A DNA stretch of 64,000 nucleotides, taken from contig QCEN01000001.1 in NCBI GenBank assembly GCA_003280575.1, forward strand, positions 62,001 to 126,000, given 5' to 3'. The notes under the pieces were generated by a model. The model ran no database searches. It saw only the letters and a list, made by a program, of their open reading frames with translations, and was not told the origin of the DNA. This DNA comes from Prochlorococcus sp. AG-355-P07 (lineage in GTDB: Bacteria; Cyanobacteriota; Cyanobacteriia; PCC-6307; Cyanobiaceae). Shown in pieces: positions 32,051 to 41,206 of this stretch (position 1 is its first letter; the number at the start of each line of letters is the position of its first letter). Made by a program: the position numbers and the translations under genes.

Positions 32051-32257
32051 ATGGCTAATTCAAACGTTACTACTGAATCAGGTGGCAGACAGAATATGTT
32101 TCCTACTGAGACACGTCCTTACATAGATGAGTCTGTTTCGTACGACAGCTACCCACAAAATGCAGAAAAAGTTAACGGTCGTTGGGCAATGATTGGCCTT
32201 GTTGCCTTAGTAGGTGCTTACGTTTCAACCGGACAAATTATTCCTGGCATTTTTTAA
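32051..32257 (+). CDS. hli: high-light-inducible protein, 68 aa
   Basis: A polar N-terminus (1-38) is followed by EKVNGRWAMIGLVALVGAYV and STGQIIPGIF. Its TAA overlaps the ATG of the next hli gene (TAATG). A photoprotective thylakoid protein, first of a four-gene operon ending at the terminator at 32884. Confidence 0.93.
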   Translation: MANSNVTTESGGRQNMFPTETRPYIDESVSYDSYPQNAEKVNGRWAMIGLVALVGAYVSTGQIIPGIF

Positions 32258-32517
32258 TGAGTCCACTTTCAGGTTTCTTAGCCGTAATTGTATTCTTTAC
32301 AGCCATCCTCGTTGCTTATTTAACCAAGCAATTTCAAAACGAAAATTTAAACTATTCATCTTCTTATCAAATGAAAAACACAAACACAAAAGTCAAAACA
32401 ATCGAAAAAGAAAAAGTTATTGCTGAAACTCTTAACGGCAGATTCGCAATGCTTGGATTAATTGCTGCTGTTGGAGCATACCTAACAACAGGTCAAATAA
32501 TTCCTGGTTTCGTTTAA
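32257..32517 (+). CDS. hli: high-light-inducible protein with extra N-terminal helix, 86 aa
   Basis: I start at ATG 32257, which overlaps the previous stop. It has an extra N-terminal membrane helix (MSPLSGFLAVIVFFTAILVA), a linker, then the Hli helix (ETLNGRFAMLGLIAAVGAYL). Two membrane spans make it unlike the single-span neighbours. Confidence 0.88.
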   Translation: MSPLSGFLAVIVFFTAILVAYLTKQFQNENLNYSSSYQMKNTNTKVKTIEKEKVIAETLNGRFAMLGLIAAVGAYLTTGQIIPGFV

Positions 32518-32552
32518 AAACCTACTATTTAACATTTCTACAAATCAGAAAA

Positions 32553-32681
32553 ATGGAAAATTCAAAAACAACTTATTGGCAGAACGCCGAGAGAACTAAT
32601 GGAAGAATGGCAATGATGGGCTTATTTGCATTAGTTGTAAATTATGGCTTATTCGGATGGATAATCCCAGGAATTTTTTAA
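32553..32681 (+). CDS. hli: high-light-inducible protein (short), 42 aa
   Basis: MENSKTTYWQNAERTNGRMA then MMGLFALVVNYGLFGWIIPG. Very similar in the helix to the protein at 14093-14347 (ERTNGRxAMxGxxAxxxNYxLFGW). One base separates it from the next ATG. Confidence 0.93.
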   Translation: MENSKTTYWQNAERTNGRMAMMGLFALVVNYGLFGWIIPGIF

Positions 32682-32682
32682 A

Positions 32683-32862
32683 ATGAATTTAGGCTTACTT
32701 TTTCTTAAAGTAAATACTTTGGGAGTCATAACTCTTTCTGAACTTGATTGGATAACTAACCATCAATCTGAATTTTCAAGGTTAGATATGTCTTTAGTTA
32801 TTAAGATCGGCCGTCTTATGGATTCTGGAGTGGTAGAAATTGATAATAGATTGCCTGTTTAA
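32683..32862 (+). CDS. hypothetical 59-aa protein ending the hli operon
   Basis: MNLGLLFLKVNTLGVITLSE then LDMSLVIKIGRLMDSGVVEI. Small alpha/beta-like soluble protein, positioned directly after the hli genes and before a strong terminator. It is a plausible accessory to the stress operon; no family is named. Confidence 0.65.
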   Translation: MNLGLLFLKVNTLGVITLSELDWITNHQSEFSRLDMSLVIKIGRLMDSGVVEIDNRLPV

Positions 32863-32883
32863 TTTTCAAAAAATGATCGTCAT

Positions 32884-32922
32884 GAGTGTTTGTCAATAGG
32901 GATACTGACAAACACTTTTTTA
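32884..32922 (+). terminator. strong Rho-independent terminator of the hli operon
   Basis: AGTGTTTGTCA pairs perfectly with TGACAAACACT over 11 bases, followed by a T-run. Confidence 0.9.
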
Positions 32923-33070
32923 TGAGAAAAAATATTTGTAAAAAAAAGAGATTGTTTCTTAGCTAAAAACAATCTCTCAATTACCTAATTCTTACATGAA
33001 AATTTCAAGTAAGCTTTCAGATTTTAACTGATTTGTTTTTATAGTAAATCCGTAAAAATGCTTTTGAAAT

Positions 33071-33286
33071 TTATCTTTTTAAACCACCTCTTTTTATCCA
33101 AAGGAACCATGTAACCCAAATAGGAGGGAGGAATCTTATTAAAAAAGAAATTTTATACATATAAAATGGGGCATTTTCACTTTGAAATAAATTCATCAAA
33201 AAGGAAGATATAGTTACCCAAAGTAAAATTATTAATATATTTGCTCCCAACAAAGCGAACTTATTTTGTTTGAATATTTTTGGCAT
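33071..33286 (-). CDS. hypothetical two-helix membrane protein, 71 aa
   Basis: FALLGANILIILLWVTISSF and FLIRFLPPIWVTWFLWIKRG form two helices; both ends are basic. Same orientation as the next two small membrane genes, possibly one cluster. No family recognised. Confidence 0.55.
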   Translation of the reverse strand: MPKIFKQNKFALLGANILIILLWVTISSFLMNLFQSENAPFYMYKISFLIRFLPPIWVTWFLWIKRGGLKR

Positions 33287-33344
33287 AAAATAAATTTTTT
33301 ATATTCTTAATTTTAAATAACCTTGGGAAATAAATTATACATTT

Positions 33345-33596
33345 TCAAAAAAACTTTAAATTTAAAATCCATATCCAAATAAAAAAAATACTAAATTTTA
33401 ATCCCTCTCCAAATAATATTCCGAAAGTAATAGGAGGCGAAAATATTAAAAAAAGAATAGAGAATAAACTAAATAAAGCAAATGATCCTCTTAAAAAATA
33501 ATTCTTTCTTTTTGTTCTTCTTAGATTTTTTAAGGTATTCCACTCCCATTGAATAAGCCTGTAGAACTTTTCTGATAATAAAAATAAATACTTCAT
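33345..33596 (-). CDS. hypothetical membrane protein, 83 aa
   Basis: A basic N-terminal half (LKNLRRTKRKNYF) is followed by two helices (LRGSFALFSLFSILFLIFSP and ILFGEGLKFSIFFIWIWILN). No family recognised. Confidence 0.5.
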   Translation of the reverse strand: MKYLFLLSEKFYRLIQWEWNTLKNLRRTKRKNYFLRGSFALFSLFSILFLIFSPPITFGILFGEGLKFSIFFIWIWILNLKFF

Positions 33597-33649
33597 TAAT
33601 ATTATTAATTTCTATCGGCTTTTCTTATTTATAAAATTAATTTCACCTG

Positions 33650-33940
33650 TTAGCAATAAACCTTATCCCCTTCTTCAGAAAGATAGTAAATTTTATTTTC
33701 TGAACTTACGAAGAAAGTTAATCCCTTATATTGTGATCTTTTAAATTTATCTAATCTAAGTTTGTGTAAATCCCAATTATCAGTACTTATGTCAGGATTA
33801 AATTCTTGTTCTTTTAAGAAAGGTACATAAGTTGGACTAATTGTTGTTTTTTGGGCTAACCCTCTATTTCGTTTTGAATAAAAAAGTAATAAAAATAAAA
33901 GTACAAAAAAAAGAATTAATAATATATTTGTCATTGTCAA
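33650..33940 (-). CDS. hypothetical membrane-anchored protein, 96 aa
   Basis: An N-terminal helix (NILLILFFVLLFLLLFYSKR) is followed by a soluble domain ending FFVSSENKIYYLSEEGDKVY. Bitopic, with the soluble part probably cytoplasmic. No family recognised. Confidence 0.55.
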   Translation of the reverse strand: MTMTNILLILFFVLLFLLLFYSKRNRGLAQKTTISPTYVPFLKEQEFNPDISTDNWDLHKLRLDKFKRSQYKGLTFFVSSENKIYYLSEEGDKVYC

Positions 33941-34095
33941 TTTTTCTAATTAAAAAAATTTCAATTTGTAGAATAAGGAACTTTTCACAATAAATTTCTT
34001 AGTAAGTAAAAAATCCTATTTTTATATTCTTGTATTTTTGAATACTTATCAAGGGGTTACCTAAATCAGATTATAAAATGACTCGCATTTTCATC

Positions 34096-34239
34096 ATGAC
34101 TCAAAATTCCATGAATACTCCTTATGCAAAAAGAGTAGCTGAAAAATTTAGAGAGGCTCAAAACTATTTAAAAACAAATGGTTTTAGTAGATCAACTAAA
34201 CATTTACTGGAAGATATTGAAAATTCTGTTGAAAAATAA
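34096..34239 (+). CDS. hypothetical 47-aa protein
   Basis: MTQNSMNTPYAKRVAEKFRE then AQNYLKTNGFSRSTKHLLED. Helical and basic. An in-frame ATG six codons upstream (34078) is an alternative. The stop overlaps the next ATG, giving a coupled pair. Confidence 0.55.
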   Translation: MTQNSMNTPYAKRVAEKFREAQNYLKTNGFSRSTKHLLEDIENSVEK

Positions 34240-34397
34240 TGCCAATACCTCCTCACTTACCACAACTACAATATGGCTACGATGATGGCTTTACAACCAT
34301 TGTTTTTGGGTTAATAGGAAGTTGCTTAGGATGTATCTTAATTTTATTAATTTCATTTTTTGAATTTAAATTCAAAAAGCAAAATAGTAAGCCTTAA
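34239..34397 (+). CDS. small membrane protein, 52 aa
   Basis: MPIPPHLPQLQYGYDDGFTT then a Cys-containing helix (IVFGLIGSCLGCILILLISF) and a basic end. Translationally coupled to the 47-aa gene. It marks the end of the accessory region. Confidence 0.55.
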   Translation: MPIPPHLPQLQYGYDDGFTTIVFGLIGSCLGCILILLISFFEFKFKKQNSKP

Positions 34398-34405
34398 GAG
34401 ACTTA

Positions 34406-35497
34406 CTAAACGTTAAATAAGAACTCCATTACATCACCTTCGTTAACAACATATTCCTTACCTTCACTTCTTAAAAGACCTTTAGTTTTTGCATTGGCAA
34501 TTGAACCTGAATCAATTAAATTTTGATATGAAATAGTCTGAGCTCTTATAAATCCTTTTTCAAAATCAGTATGAATTACTCCTGCTGCCTGTGGCGCAGT
34601 CATCCCATCTTTTATTGTCCAAGCTTTTGTCTCCTTTTCTCCGGTAGTGAAATAAGTTTTTAATCCCAATAATTTATATGTTGATCTTATTAATGAACTT
34701 AATCCCCCTTCTTCTACTCCTAAGCCAATAAGGTAGTCTTTTTTATCTTCTGGTTCTAACTCTATTAATTCAGATTCGACTTGCGCTGATATTTTTATAC
34801 ATTCTGTATTTTCATTGCTTGCAAAACTCTGAACTGTTGATGAAAAATCATTACCTTCAGCTAAGTCATTTTCATTCAAATTAGTTGCGTAAATAATTGG
34901 TTTAGCAGTAAGGAAGCCTAATTGCTTAATTATTAAATTTTCTTCTTCACTCAAAGATATTGATCTAACTGAAAGGCCTTTCTCTAGCTCTTCTTCAATT
35001 TTTTCTAGTAAGGTATCTTCTTTAGCTGCCTCTTTACTAGTTCTAACCTGTTTTTTAATTCTTTCTCTTCTTTTTTGGAGTTGAGATAAATCAGCTAAAT
35101 TCAATTCCAGATTAATTATCTCAATGTCATCCAGGGGATCTACCTTTCCAGAAACATGAATTACATCACTATCTTCAAAGCACCTTACAACATGAACTAT
35201 TGCATCAACCTCCCTAATATTTGATAAAAATTTATTTCCCAAACCTTCGCCTTTACTAGCTCCTTTTACTAGTCCTGCGATATCTACAAATTCAATTTTT
35301 GTTGGGATAATATTTTGGCTAGAACTTAAATTACCTAACTCTTGCAACCTTTGATCTGGGACTGAAACAATGCCTTTATTAGGTTCTATAGTACAAAAGG
35401 GAAAATTAGCCGCTTGGGCCTTAGCATTTTCTACAAGTGCATTAAATAGAGTTGATTTTCCAACATTTGGTAATCCAATAATACCTGCTTTTAACAT
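34406..35497 (-). CDS. ychF: ribosome-binding ATPase YchF
   Basis: A 363-residue Obg-family protein of normal length. P-loop GLPNVGKST (8-16), Walker B-like FVDIAGLVKGASKGEGLGN, and the NxxE-type motif ATNLNE that shifts specificity from GTP to ATP. The C-terminal TGS domain is at about 280-362 (TYFTTGEKETKAWTIKDGMT). It binds ribosomes and acts in stress and translation control. Confidence 0.97.
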   Translation of the reverse strand: MLKAGIIGLPNVGKSTLFNALVENAKAQAANFPFCTIEPNKGIVSVPDQRLQELGNLSSSQNIIPTKIEFVDIAGLVKGASKGEGLGNKFLSNIREVDAIVHVVRCFEDSDVIHVSGKVDPLDDIEIINLELNLADLSQLQKRRERIKKQVRTSKEAAKEDTLLEKIEEELEKGLSVRSISLSEEENLIIKQLGFLTAKPIIYATNLNENDLAEGNDFSSTVQSFASNENTECIKISAQVESELIELEPEDKKDYLIGLGVEEGGLSSLIRSTYKLLGLKTYFTTGEKETKAWTIKDGMTAPQAAGVIHTDFEKGFIRAQTISYQNLIDSGSIANAKTKGLLRSEGKEYVVNEGDVMEFLFNV

Positions 35498-35641
35498 TTG
35501 AAAAAACTTATGGGAAAATTATCAAGAAAACATCTTCTAGTAATATAGTATTTACTTAACCAATCTTGGATAAGTTAATTATAATCGTCTTGATTATTTA
35601 TTTAGTTCCTAAATATTCTCTAATTCTGCTTTTAAAAAGAA

Positions 35642-36703
35642 ATGTTTGATTTAATAAAAAAAAATATAAATCTAAGAAGTGGAATTATATTGCTTTCTCT
35701 AGCTATATTTTTCGTTTTTATAACCAATTCCTTCAAGAAAAATAAATCAAAAGATATTTCTGATTTTGTAGTTCAAGTCGAAAAAGGAATTCTCTCAGAT
35801 TCAATTAATACTAGTGGTGAAGTAAAAGCAATAAGGACAAGCAATATTGGGCCTCGGAAGCAAGGCGTAATAAAAGAAATCAAAGTAGATGAGGGCGATC
35901 TTGTAAAAAAAGATCAGGTTTTAGCTTCTCTTGATGATGAAGATTTTATCTATAAAATTGAAGAACTTGAATTAAATGTAGAAAAACAAAAATCTGAATT
36001 TTTAAGAAGGGAATATTTATATCAAGAAGGCGCAGTAAGTAAAGAAGACTATGAAAGTTATAAAAATAACTACAACATTAGTAGCGCAAAACTTAATGAT
36101 GCAAAAGCTGAAAAAAGTTTCTATCTAATTAAAGCTCCTTATGGAGGAAAGATAACTGCAAAATATGCTGAGATAGGATCTTATGTCACACCAAGTACAA
36201 ACTTAAGTTCAGACCCTAAAACCAAAAACTTTATTTTTGAACTATCAGAGGGCCTAGAAATTGTTGCTAAAGTTCCTGAGAGTGACATTGGCAGAATAAA
36301 AATAGGTCAAGAAGCCTCAGTAAGAATTGAGGCTTATCCCTCAAAAAAATATAGTGCCATAGTTAAAAAAATAGCTACAAGAGCTGTAAAAGATAATAAT
36401 GTAACCTCATTCGAAGTAACTTTAAATTTTAAAGATATTTCTGAAGAAATTAAAATTGGAATGACTGCAGATCTTGAATTTAGAGTCGAAGGTAATGAAG
36501 AAAAAATCTTAGTACCAACAGTCTCTATTGTCACTGAAAAAGGTGAAAAAGGAATTTTGAAAGTTGATAAAAACAATTCTCCCAAATTTGAAAAAATCGA
36601 AATTGGTATTAGTAGTGGAAATAAAACTTCAGTAATTGATGGATTAGAACCTGGAGAGCAAATCTTTATTGATATTCCACCTTGGGCTAAGAAGAGAAAA
36701 TGA
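35642..36703 (+). CDS. efflux RND/ABC-type periplasmic adaptor (HlyD/MFP family)
   Basis: A 353-residue protein. Membrane anchor at about 15-33, then a biotinyl-lipoyl-like half (VIKEIKVDEGDLVKKDQVLA), a coiled-coil hairpin (about 105-155), the second lipoyl half (YLIKAPYGGKITAKYAEIGS) and a beta-barrel domain. It would link an inner-membrane transporter (MacB or RND type) to an outer-membrane channel, but no pump gene is adjacent. Its stop overlaps the polA start (ATGA). Confidence 0.9.
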   Translation: MFDLIKKNINLRSGIILLSLAIFFVFITNSFKKNKSKDISDFVVQVEKGILSDSINTSGEVKAIRTSNIGPRKQGVIKEIKVDEGDLVKKDQVLASLDDEDFIYKIEELELNVEKQKSEFLRREYLYQEGAVSKEDYESYKNNYNISSAKLNDAKAEKSFYLIKAPYGGKITAKYAEIGSYVTPSTNLSSDPKTKNFIFELSEGLEIVAKVPESDIGRIKIGQEASVRIEAYPSKKYSAIVKKIATRAVKDNNVTSFEVTLNFKDISEEIKIGMTADLEFRVEGNEEKILVPTVSIVTEKGEKGILKVDKNNSPKFEKIEIGISSGNKTSVIDGLEPGEQIFIDIPPWAKKRK

Positions 36704-39630
36704 GTTTAAAATCTGAAAACTCTAAAAAACCAATTTTACTTTTAGTCGATGGCCACTCACTTGCTTTTAGAAGCTTCTATGCATTTAGCAAAGGGATTGA
36801 TGGGGGTTTAACTACCAGAGAGGGATTTCCAACAAGTGTCACTTATGGATTTCTAAAAAGCCTTCTGGATAATTGTAAAAATATTAGTCCTGAGGGTGTT
36901 TGTATTACGTTTGATACCGAAAAACCTACTTTCAGACATGAATTAGATCCAAATTATAAGGCCAATAGAGATGTAGCACCAGATGTTTTTTTTCAGGATA
37001 TTGAACAACTAGAAATCATTTTAGAAGAAAGCCTTAATTTACCAATTTTCAAATCTCCAGGATACGAAGCAGATGATCTCCTAGGCACAATTGCAAATGA
37101 TGCTTCTTCTAAAGGATGGTGCGTGAATATTCTTTCTGGAGATAGGGACTTATTTCAATTAGTAGATGATCAAAAAGATATTTATGTACTTTATATGGGT
37201 GGTGGTCCATATGCGAAAAGTGGAAATCCAACTCTTATGAATGAAAATGGAGTAAAAGAAAAATTAGGTGTTGCGCCAGAAAGAGTAGTTGATCTTAAAG
37301 CCCTAACTGGTGATAGTTCTGATAATATTCCAGGTATAAAAGGAGTAGGTCCAAAAACTGCAATTAATTTACTAAAAGAGAACGACACGCTTGATGGAAT
37401 CTATCAGGCTTTGGAAAAGATTCAGCAGAACAACGACAAGAAATATAAAGGATTCATCAAAGGTTCAGTTATAGAAAAGCTAAGAAACGATAAACATAAT
37501 GCTTTTCTTTCCAGGGATTTAGCAAAAATAAATACTGAGGTCCCTTTAATTTTAAGTAACGGTTATGAATTAAAAAATATAAATCAAGAACTGCTTTCAG
37601 AGTCACTGAAAAAATTAGAACTATCAACACTACTTAGACAAATTGATATTTTCAATTCAACTTTCAGCAAAGGTGGTTTTGACAAAAATAATGTAGCTAA
37701 AGAGGAGGAGAAGGCACCAAAAGTCTCAAGTAATAATGAATTAGAAAATAGTGAAAATAAAATCCCTAAAATCAACGTAACTGTTGTAAATGATTTCGAA
37801 TTACTTGATAAATTAATTCAAAGATTAGACAAAACTAATCAAATAGTTTCTTTAGATACAGAGACCAATAGTTTGAATCCAATCGATGCGGAACTTGTTG
37901 GGATAGGGTTATGTCTTGGAGAAGAAAATGATGATTTATTTTATATACCTCTTGGTCATCAAACAAAAAAGGAGACCTCCAATCAATTATCAATAGAAGA
38001 TGTTTTCTCAAAGCTAAGAAATTGGATAGAAGATCCAAAAAAAGAAAAGGCACTCCAAAATTCAAAATTTGATAGGCAAATATTTTTTAATCATGGACTT
38101 GATCTTAAAGGCGTAACCTTTGACACCTTGTTAGCAGACTACCTTCTTAATAATCAGGAGAAACATGGGTTAAGTGAAATTAGTTTTAGATTATTTGGAT
38201 TTAAGCCTCCTTCATTTAAGGAGACAGTTGGAAAAAATAAAGACTTTTCATTTGTTGATATTGATGAAGCAAGTATTTACTGCGGTTATGATGTTTTTCT
38301 AACTTTTAAGATTGTCAAAATTTTTAAAGAAAGTTTTTCAAAGGAAAAAGATGAATTAATAAAATTGTTCGAAGAAATCGAGCTGCCTTTAGAGCCGGTA
38401 TTGTCCCAAATGGAAATGAATGGCATAACCATCGACATCCCTTATTTGGATAAACTCTCAAAAGAATTAAAAAGTACCTTAGAAGATATTGAAAGTAAAG
38501 TTTATGAGTTAGCAGAGGAGAGTTTCAATCTATCTTCACCAAAACAACTTGGTGAGATCTTGTTTGAAAAATTAAATTTGGATAAGAAAAAATCACGTAA
38601 AACAAAAACAGGATGGAGTACAGATGCAGTAGTTCTGGAAAGATTAGTCGACGAACATGAAATAATCCAACATTTAATAAAACATAGAACTCTTAGCAAA
38701 TTACTTAGCACCTATATTGATGCTCTTCCAAATCTTATTAACGAAAAGACAGGAAGAGTTCATACAAACTTTAATCAAGCCGCTACAGCGACTGGGAGAC
38801 TAAGTAGTAGCAATCCTAATCTTCAAAATATCCCGGTTAGGACTGAATTTAGTAGGAGAATCAGAAAAGCATTCTTGCCTGAAAAAAATTGGAAACTTTT
38901 ATCAGCTGATTATTCTCAGATTGAATTAAGAATACTGGCTCACTTAGCGGATGAAGAAATACTAATAAATGCATTTCATAAAAATGATGACATTCATTCT
39001 TTGACTGCAAGATTAATTTTTGAGAAAGAAGAAATTTCTTCTGATGAGAGGAGAGTTGGAAAAACAATAAATTTCGGAGTTATCTATGGTATGGGGATAA
39101 AAAAGTTTGCCCGTTCAACAGGAGTAAGTACTCCAGAAGCAAAAGAATTCCTAATAAAATACAAAGAAAGATATTCCAAAATTTTCAAATTTCTTGAACT
39201 TCAAGAAAGGCTTGCCTTATCAAAAGGTTATGTAAAAACAATTTTTGGTCGAAAAAGGGAATTTAAGTTTGATAAAAATGGACTTGGAAGACTAATAGGA
39301 AAAGATCCTTACGAAATTGACCTGCAATCCGCAAGAAGAGCTGGCATGGAAGCTCAATCACTAAGAGCCGCAGCCAATGCCCCAATTCAGGGTTCAAGTG
39401 CAGATATTATTAAAATTGCAATGGTTCAACTAAATAAAAAATTCATAGAAATGAATGTTCCAGCAAAAATGCTTTTACAAGTACATGATGAATTATTGTT
39501 TGAAGTTGAACCAGATTCTTTGGCAATTACGACGAAATTAGTAAAGAAGACTATGGAAGATTGTGTAAAATTAAATGTGCCTCTTTTAGTTGATATTGGA
39601 ATTGGAGACAATTGGATGGAGACAAAATAA
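36700..39630 (+). CDS. polA: DNA polymerase I
   Basis: A 976-residue protein with three domains. The 5'-3' exonuclease/flap domain is at 1 to about 300 (GDSSDNIPGIKGVGPKTA). The 3'-5' exonuclease domain is at about 370-560, with the DxE motif intact in SLDTETNSL near 386. The family A polymerase domain has motif A (ADYSQIELRILAHLA, about 735), motif B (RRVGKTINFGVIYG, about 784) and motif C (QVHDELLFE, about 927). It serves Okazaki-fragment maturation and repair. It overlaps the adaptor gene by four bases. Confidence 0.98.
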   Translation: MSLKSENSKKPILLLVDGHSLAFRSFYAFSKGIDGGLTTREGFPTSVTYGFLKSLLDNCKNISPEGVCITFDTEKPTFRHELDPNYKANRDVAPDVFFQDIEQLEIILEESLNLPIFKSPGYEADDLLGTIANDASSKGWCVNILSGDRDLFQLVDDQKDIYVLYMGGGPYAKSGNPTLMNENGVKEKLGVAPERVVDLKALTGDSSDNIPGIKGVGPKTAINLLKENDTLDGIYQALEKIQQNNDKKYKGFIKGSVIEKLRNDKHNAFLSRDLAKINTEVPLILSNGYELKNINQELLSESLKKLELSTLLRQIDIFNSTFSKGGFDKNNVAKEEEKAPKVSSNNELENSENKIPKINVTVVNDFELLDKLIQRLDKTNQIVSLDTETNSLNPIDAELVGIGLCLGEENDDLFYIPLGHQTKKETSNQLSIEDVFSKLRNWIEDPKKEKALQNSKFDRQIFFNHGLDLKGVTFDTLLADYLLNNQEKHGLSEISFRLFGFKPPSFKETVGKNKDFSFVDIDEASIYCGYDVFLTFKIVKIFKESFSKEKDELIKLFEEIELPLEPVLSQMEMNGITIDIPYLDKLSKELKSTLEDIESKVYELAEESFNLSSPKQLGEILFEKLNLDKKKSRKTKTGWSTDAVVLERLVDEHEIIQHLIKHRTLSKLLSTYIDALPNLINEKTGRVHTNFNQAATATGRLSSSNPNLQNIPVRTEFSRRIRKAFLPEKNWKLLSADYSQIELRILAHLADEEILINAFHKNDDIHSLTARLIFEKEEISSDERRVGKTINFGVIYGMGIKKFARSTGVSTPEAKEFLIKYKERYSKIFKFLELQERLALSKGYVKTIFGRKREFKFDKNGLGRLIGKDPYEIDLQSARRAGMEAQSLRAAANAPIQGSSADIIKIAMVQLNKKFIEMNVPAKMLLQVHDELLFEVEPDSLAITTKLVKKTMEDCVKLNVPLLVDIGIGDNWMETK

Positions 39631-39654
39631 ACCTTATGAAATACTTATTTTAAG

Positions 39655-41124
39655 ATGATCAAACTTTTTAATACTTTAAGCAAAAAAGTTGAGGTTTTTA
39701 AGCCTATTGACGATGTAGTAAAAATTTATTGTTGTGGGGTAACTGTTTATGATTTATGTCATCTTGGTCATGCCAGAAGTTATATCGCTTGGGATGTATT
39801 GAGAAGATTTTTAATTTACAGTGATTTCAAAGTGAAGTATGTTCAAAATTTTACGGACATTGATGACAAGATCTTAAAAAGAGCGAAAGAAGAAAGCAGT
39901 TCAATGAAGGAAGTATCTGAAAAAAATATCATTGAATTTCATAAAGATATGGATTCTTTAGGGATAATGCGTCCGGATAGCATGCCAAGAGCAACGAATC
40001 ATATATGCAATATCTGCTCCTTCATAACAATCCTTGAGGACAAAGGTTATGCATACTCTAGGGATGGAGATGTTTATTATTCTGTTTTCAAAAATAAAAA
40101 TTATGGAAAGCTAAGTAATCAAAATTTAAAAGAACAAAATATCAATCAGCAAGGAAGAATGGTTAATGAAGAAAATAGTAAAAAACTTAATCCGCAAGAT
40201 TTTGCGCTATGGAAAAAAGCCAAAGATGATGAACCATTTTTTGATTCGCCATGGGGTAAAGGTAGGCCAGGATGGCATATTGAATGTTCGGCGATGGTTA
40301 AAGATGAATTAGGCGATACTATCGATATCCATTTAGGTGGTTCTGATTTGATTTTTCCACATCATGAGAATGAAATCGCCCAATCAGAAGCAGCCAATGG
40401 CAAAAAGCTAGCGAACTATTGGTTACACAATGGGATGGTCAATGTAAATGGACAAAAGATGAGTAAATCCCTCAAAAATTTTAAAACTATCAGAGAGCTA
40501 ATTAAGTCAGGTATAAGCCCTATGACTTTGCGATATTTTGTTATGACTGTGAATTATAGAAAACCACTTGATTTTACTGAAGAAGCTTTAAGAAGTGCTT
40601 CAGAAGCTTGGAAAAACATTAATGTAGCCCTTTCTTTTTTGGACCTTACAAAAGATGCTTTTAAATCTATTGATAAGAATGAATCTATCGAAGACGAATA
40701 TAAAGAGAAAATAAGCTTTGAATTATCTCAAAAAAAGCTTAAATTTTCTGAGGCTCTTGGAAATGACCTTAATACAGCAGGTGCTATTGCAATTATTTAC
40801 GATTTAGCAAAACCATTAAAAAACTTTTTAAACCAATTTCAAAGGGTCGAAGGTTTTAAAATAGACCTTAATGAAAAATTCTTTCTACTTGAGAATTTTA
40901 AAACTCTTGAAAAGTTGACTGAGGTACTTGGTCTTAAAAAAGAGGTTTTAGTAAAAGAAAGTAAAATAAAAGAAGAAGAAATATCAATGCTTATTAATGA
41001 AAGATTAAAAGCAAAAAAAGAAAAGAATTATACGAAGGCTGATGAAATTAGGAATTTGTTAAAAGAAAAAGGTATTGAACTTATTGATCAATCAAAGGAA
41101 ATAACAAAATGGATAAGGGTCTAA
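39655..41124 (+). CDS. cysS: cysteinyl-tRNA synthetase
   Basis: A 489-residue class I synthetase. HIGH-like motif HLGH at 36-39, KMSKS at about 268-272, and Zn ligands including the Cys at 26-27 and a Cys/His pair in WHIECSAM and FPHHENE. Standard length. It charges tRNA-Cys in the cytoplasm. Twenty-four bases after polA, so probably cotranscribed. Confidence 0.98.
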   Translation: MIKLFNTLSKKVEVFKPIDDVVKIYCCGVTVYDLCHLGHARSYIAWDVLRRFLIYSDFKVKYVQNFTDIDDKILKRAKEESSSMKEVSEKNIIEFHKDMDSLGIMRPDSMPRATNHICNICSFITILEDKGYAYSRDGDVYYSVFKNKNYGKLSNQNLKEQNINQQGRMVNEENSKKLNPQDFALWKKAKDDEPFFDSPWGKGRPGWHIECSAMVKDELGDTIDIHLGGSDLIFPHHENEIAQSEAANGKKLANYWLHNGMVNVNGQKMSKSLKNFKTIRELIKSGISPMTLRYFVMTVNYRKPLDFTEEALRSASEAWKNINVALSFLDLTKDAFKSIDKNESIEDEYKEKISFELSQKKLKFSEALGNDLNTAGAIAIIYDLAKPLKNFLNQFQRVEGFKIDLNEKFFLLENFKTLEKLTEVLGLKKEVLVKESKIKEEEISMLINERLKAKKEKNYTKADEIRNLLKEKGIELIDQSKEITKWIRV

Positions 41125-41206
41125 ATTTTAAGAAAAAAACCAATTTGAAATTTTTGTTTTTTAAATACACCTTTAAATGGGAAGATATTAAAAATATCAG
41201 AGAAAA

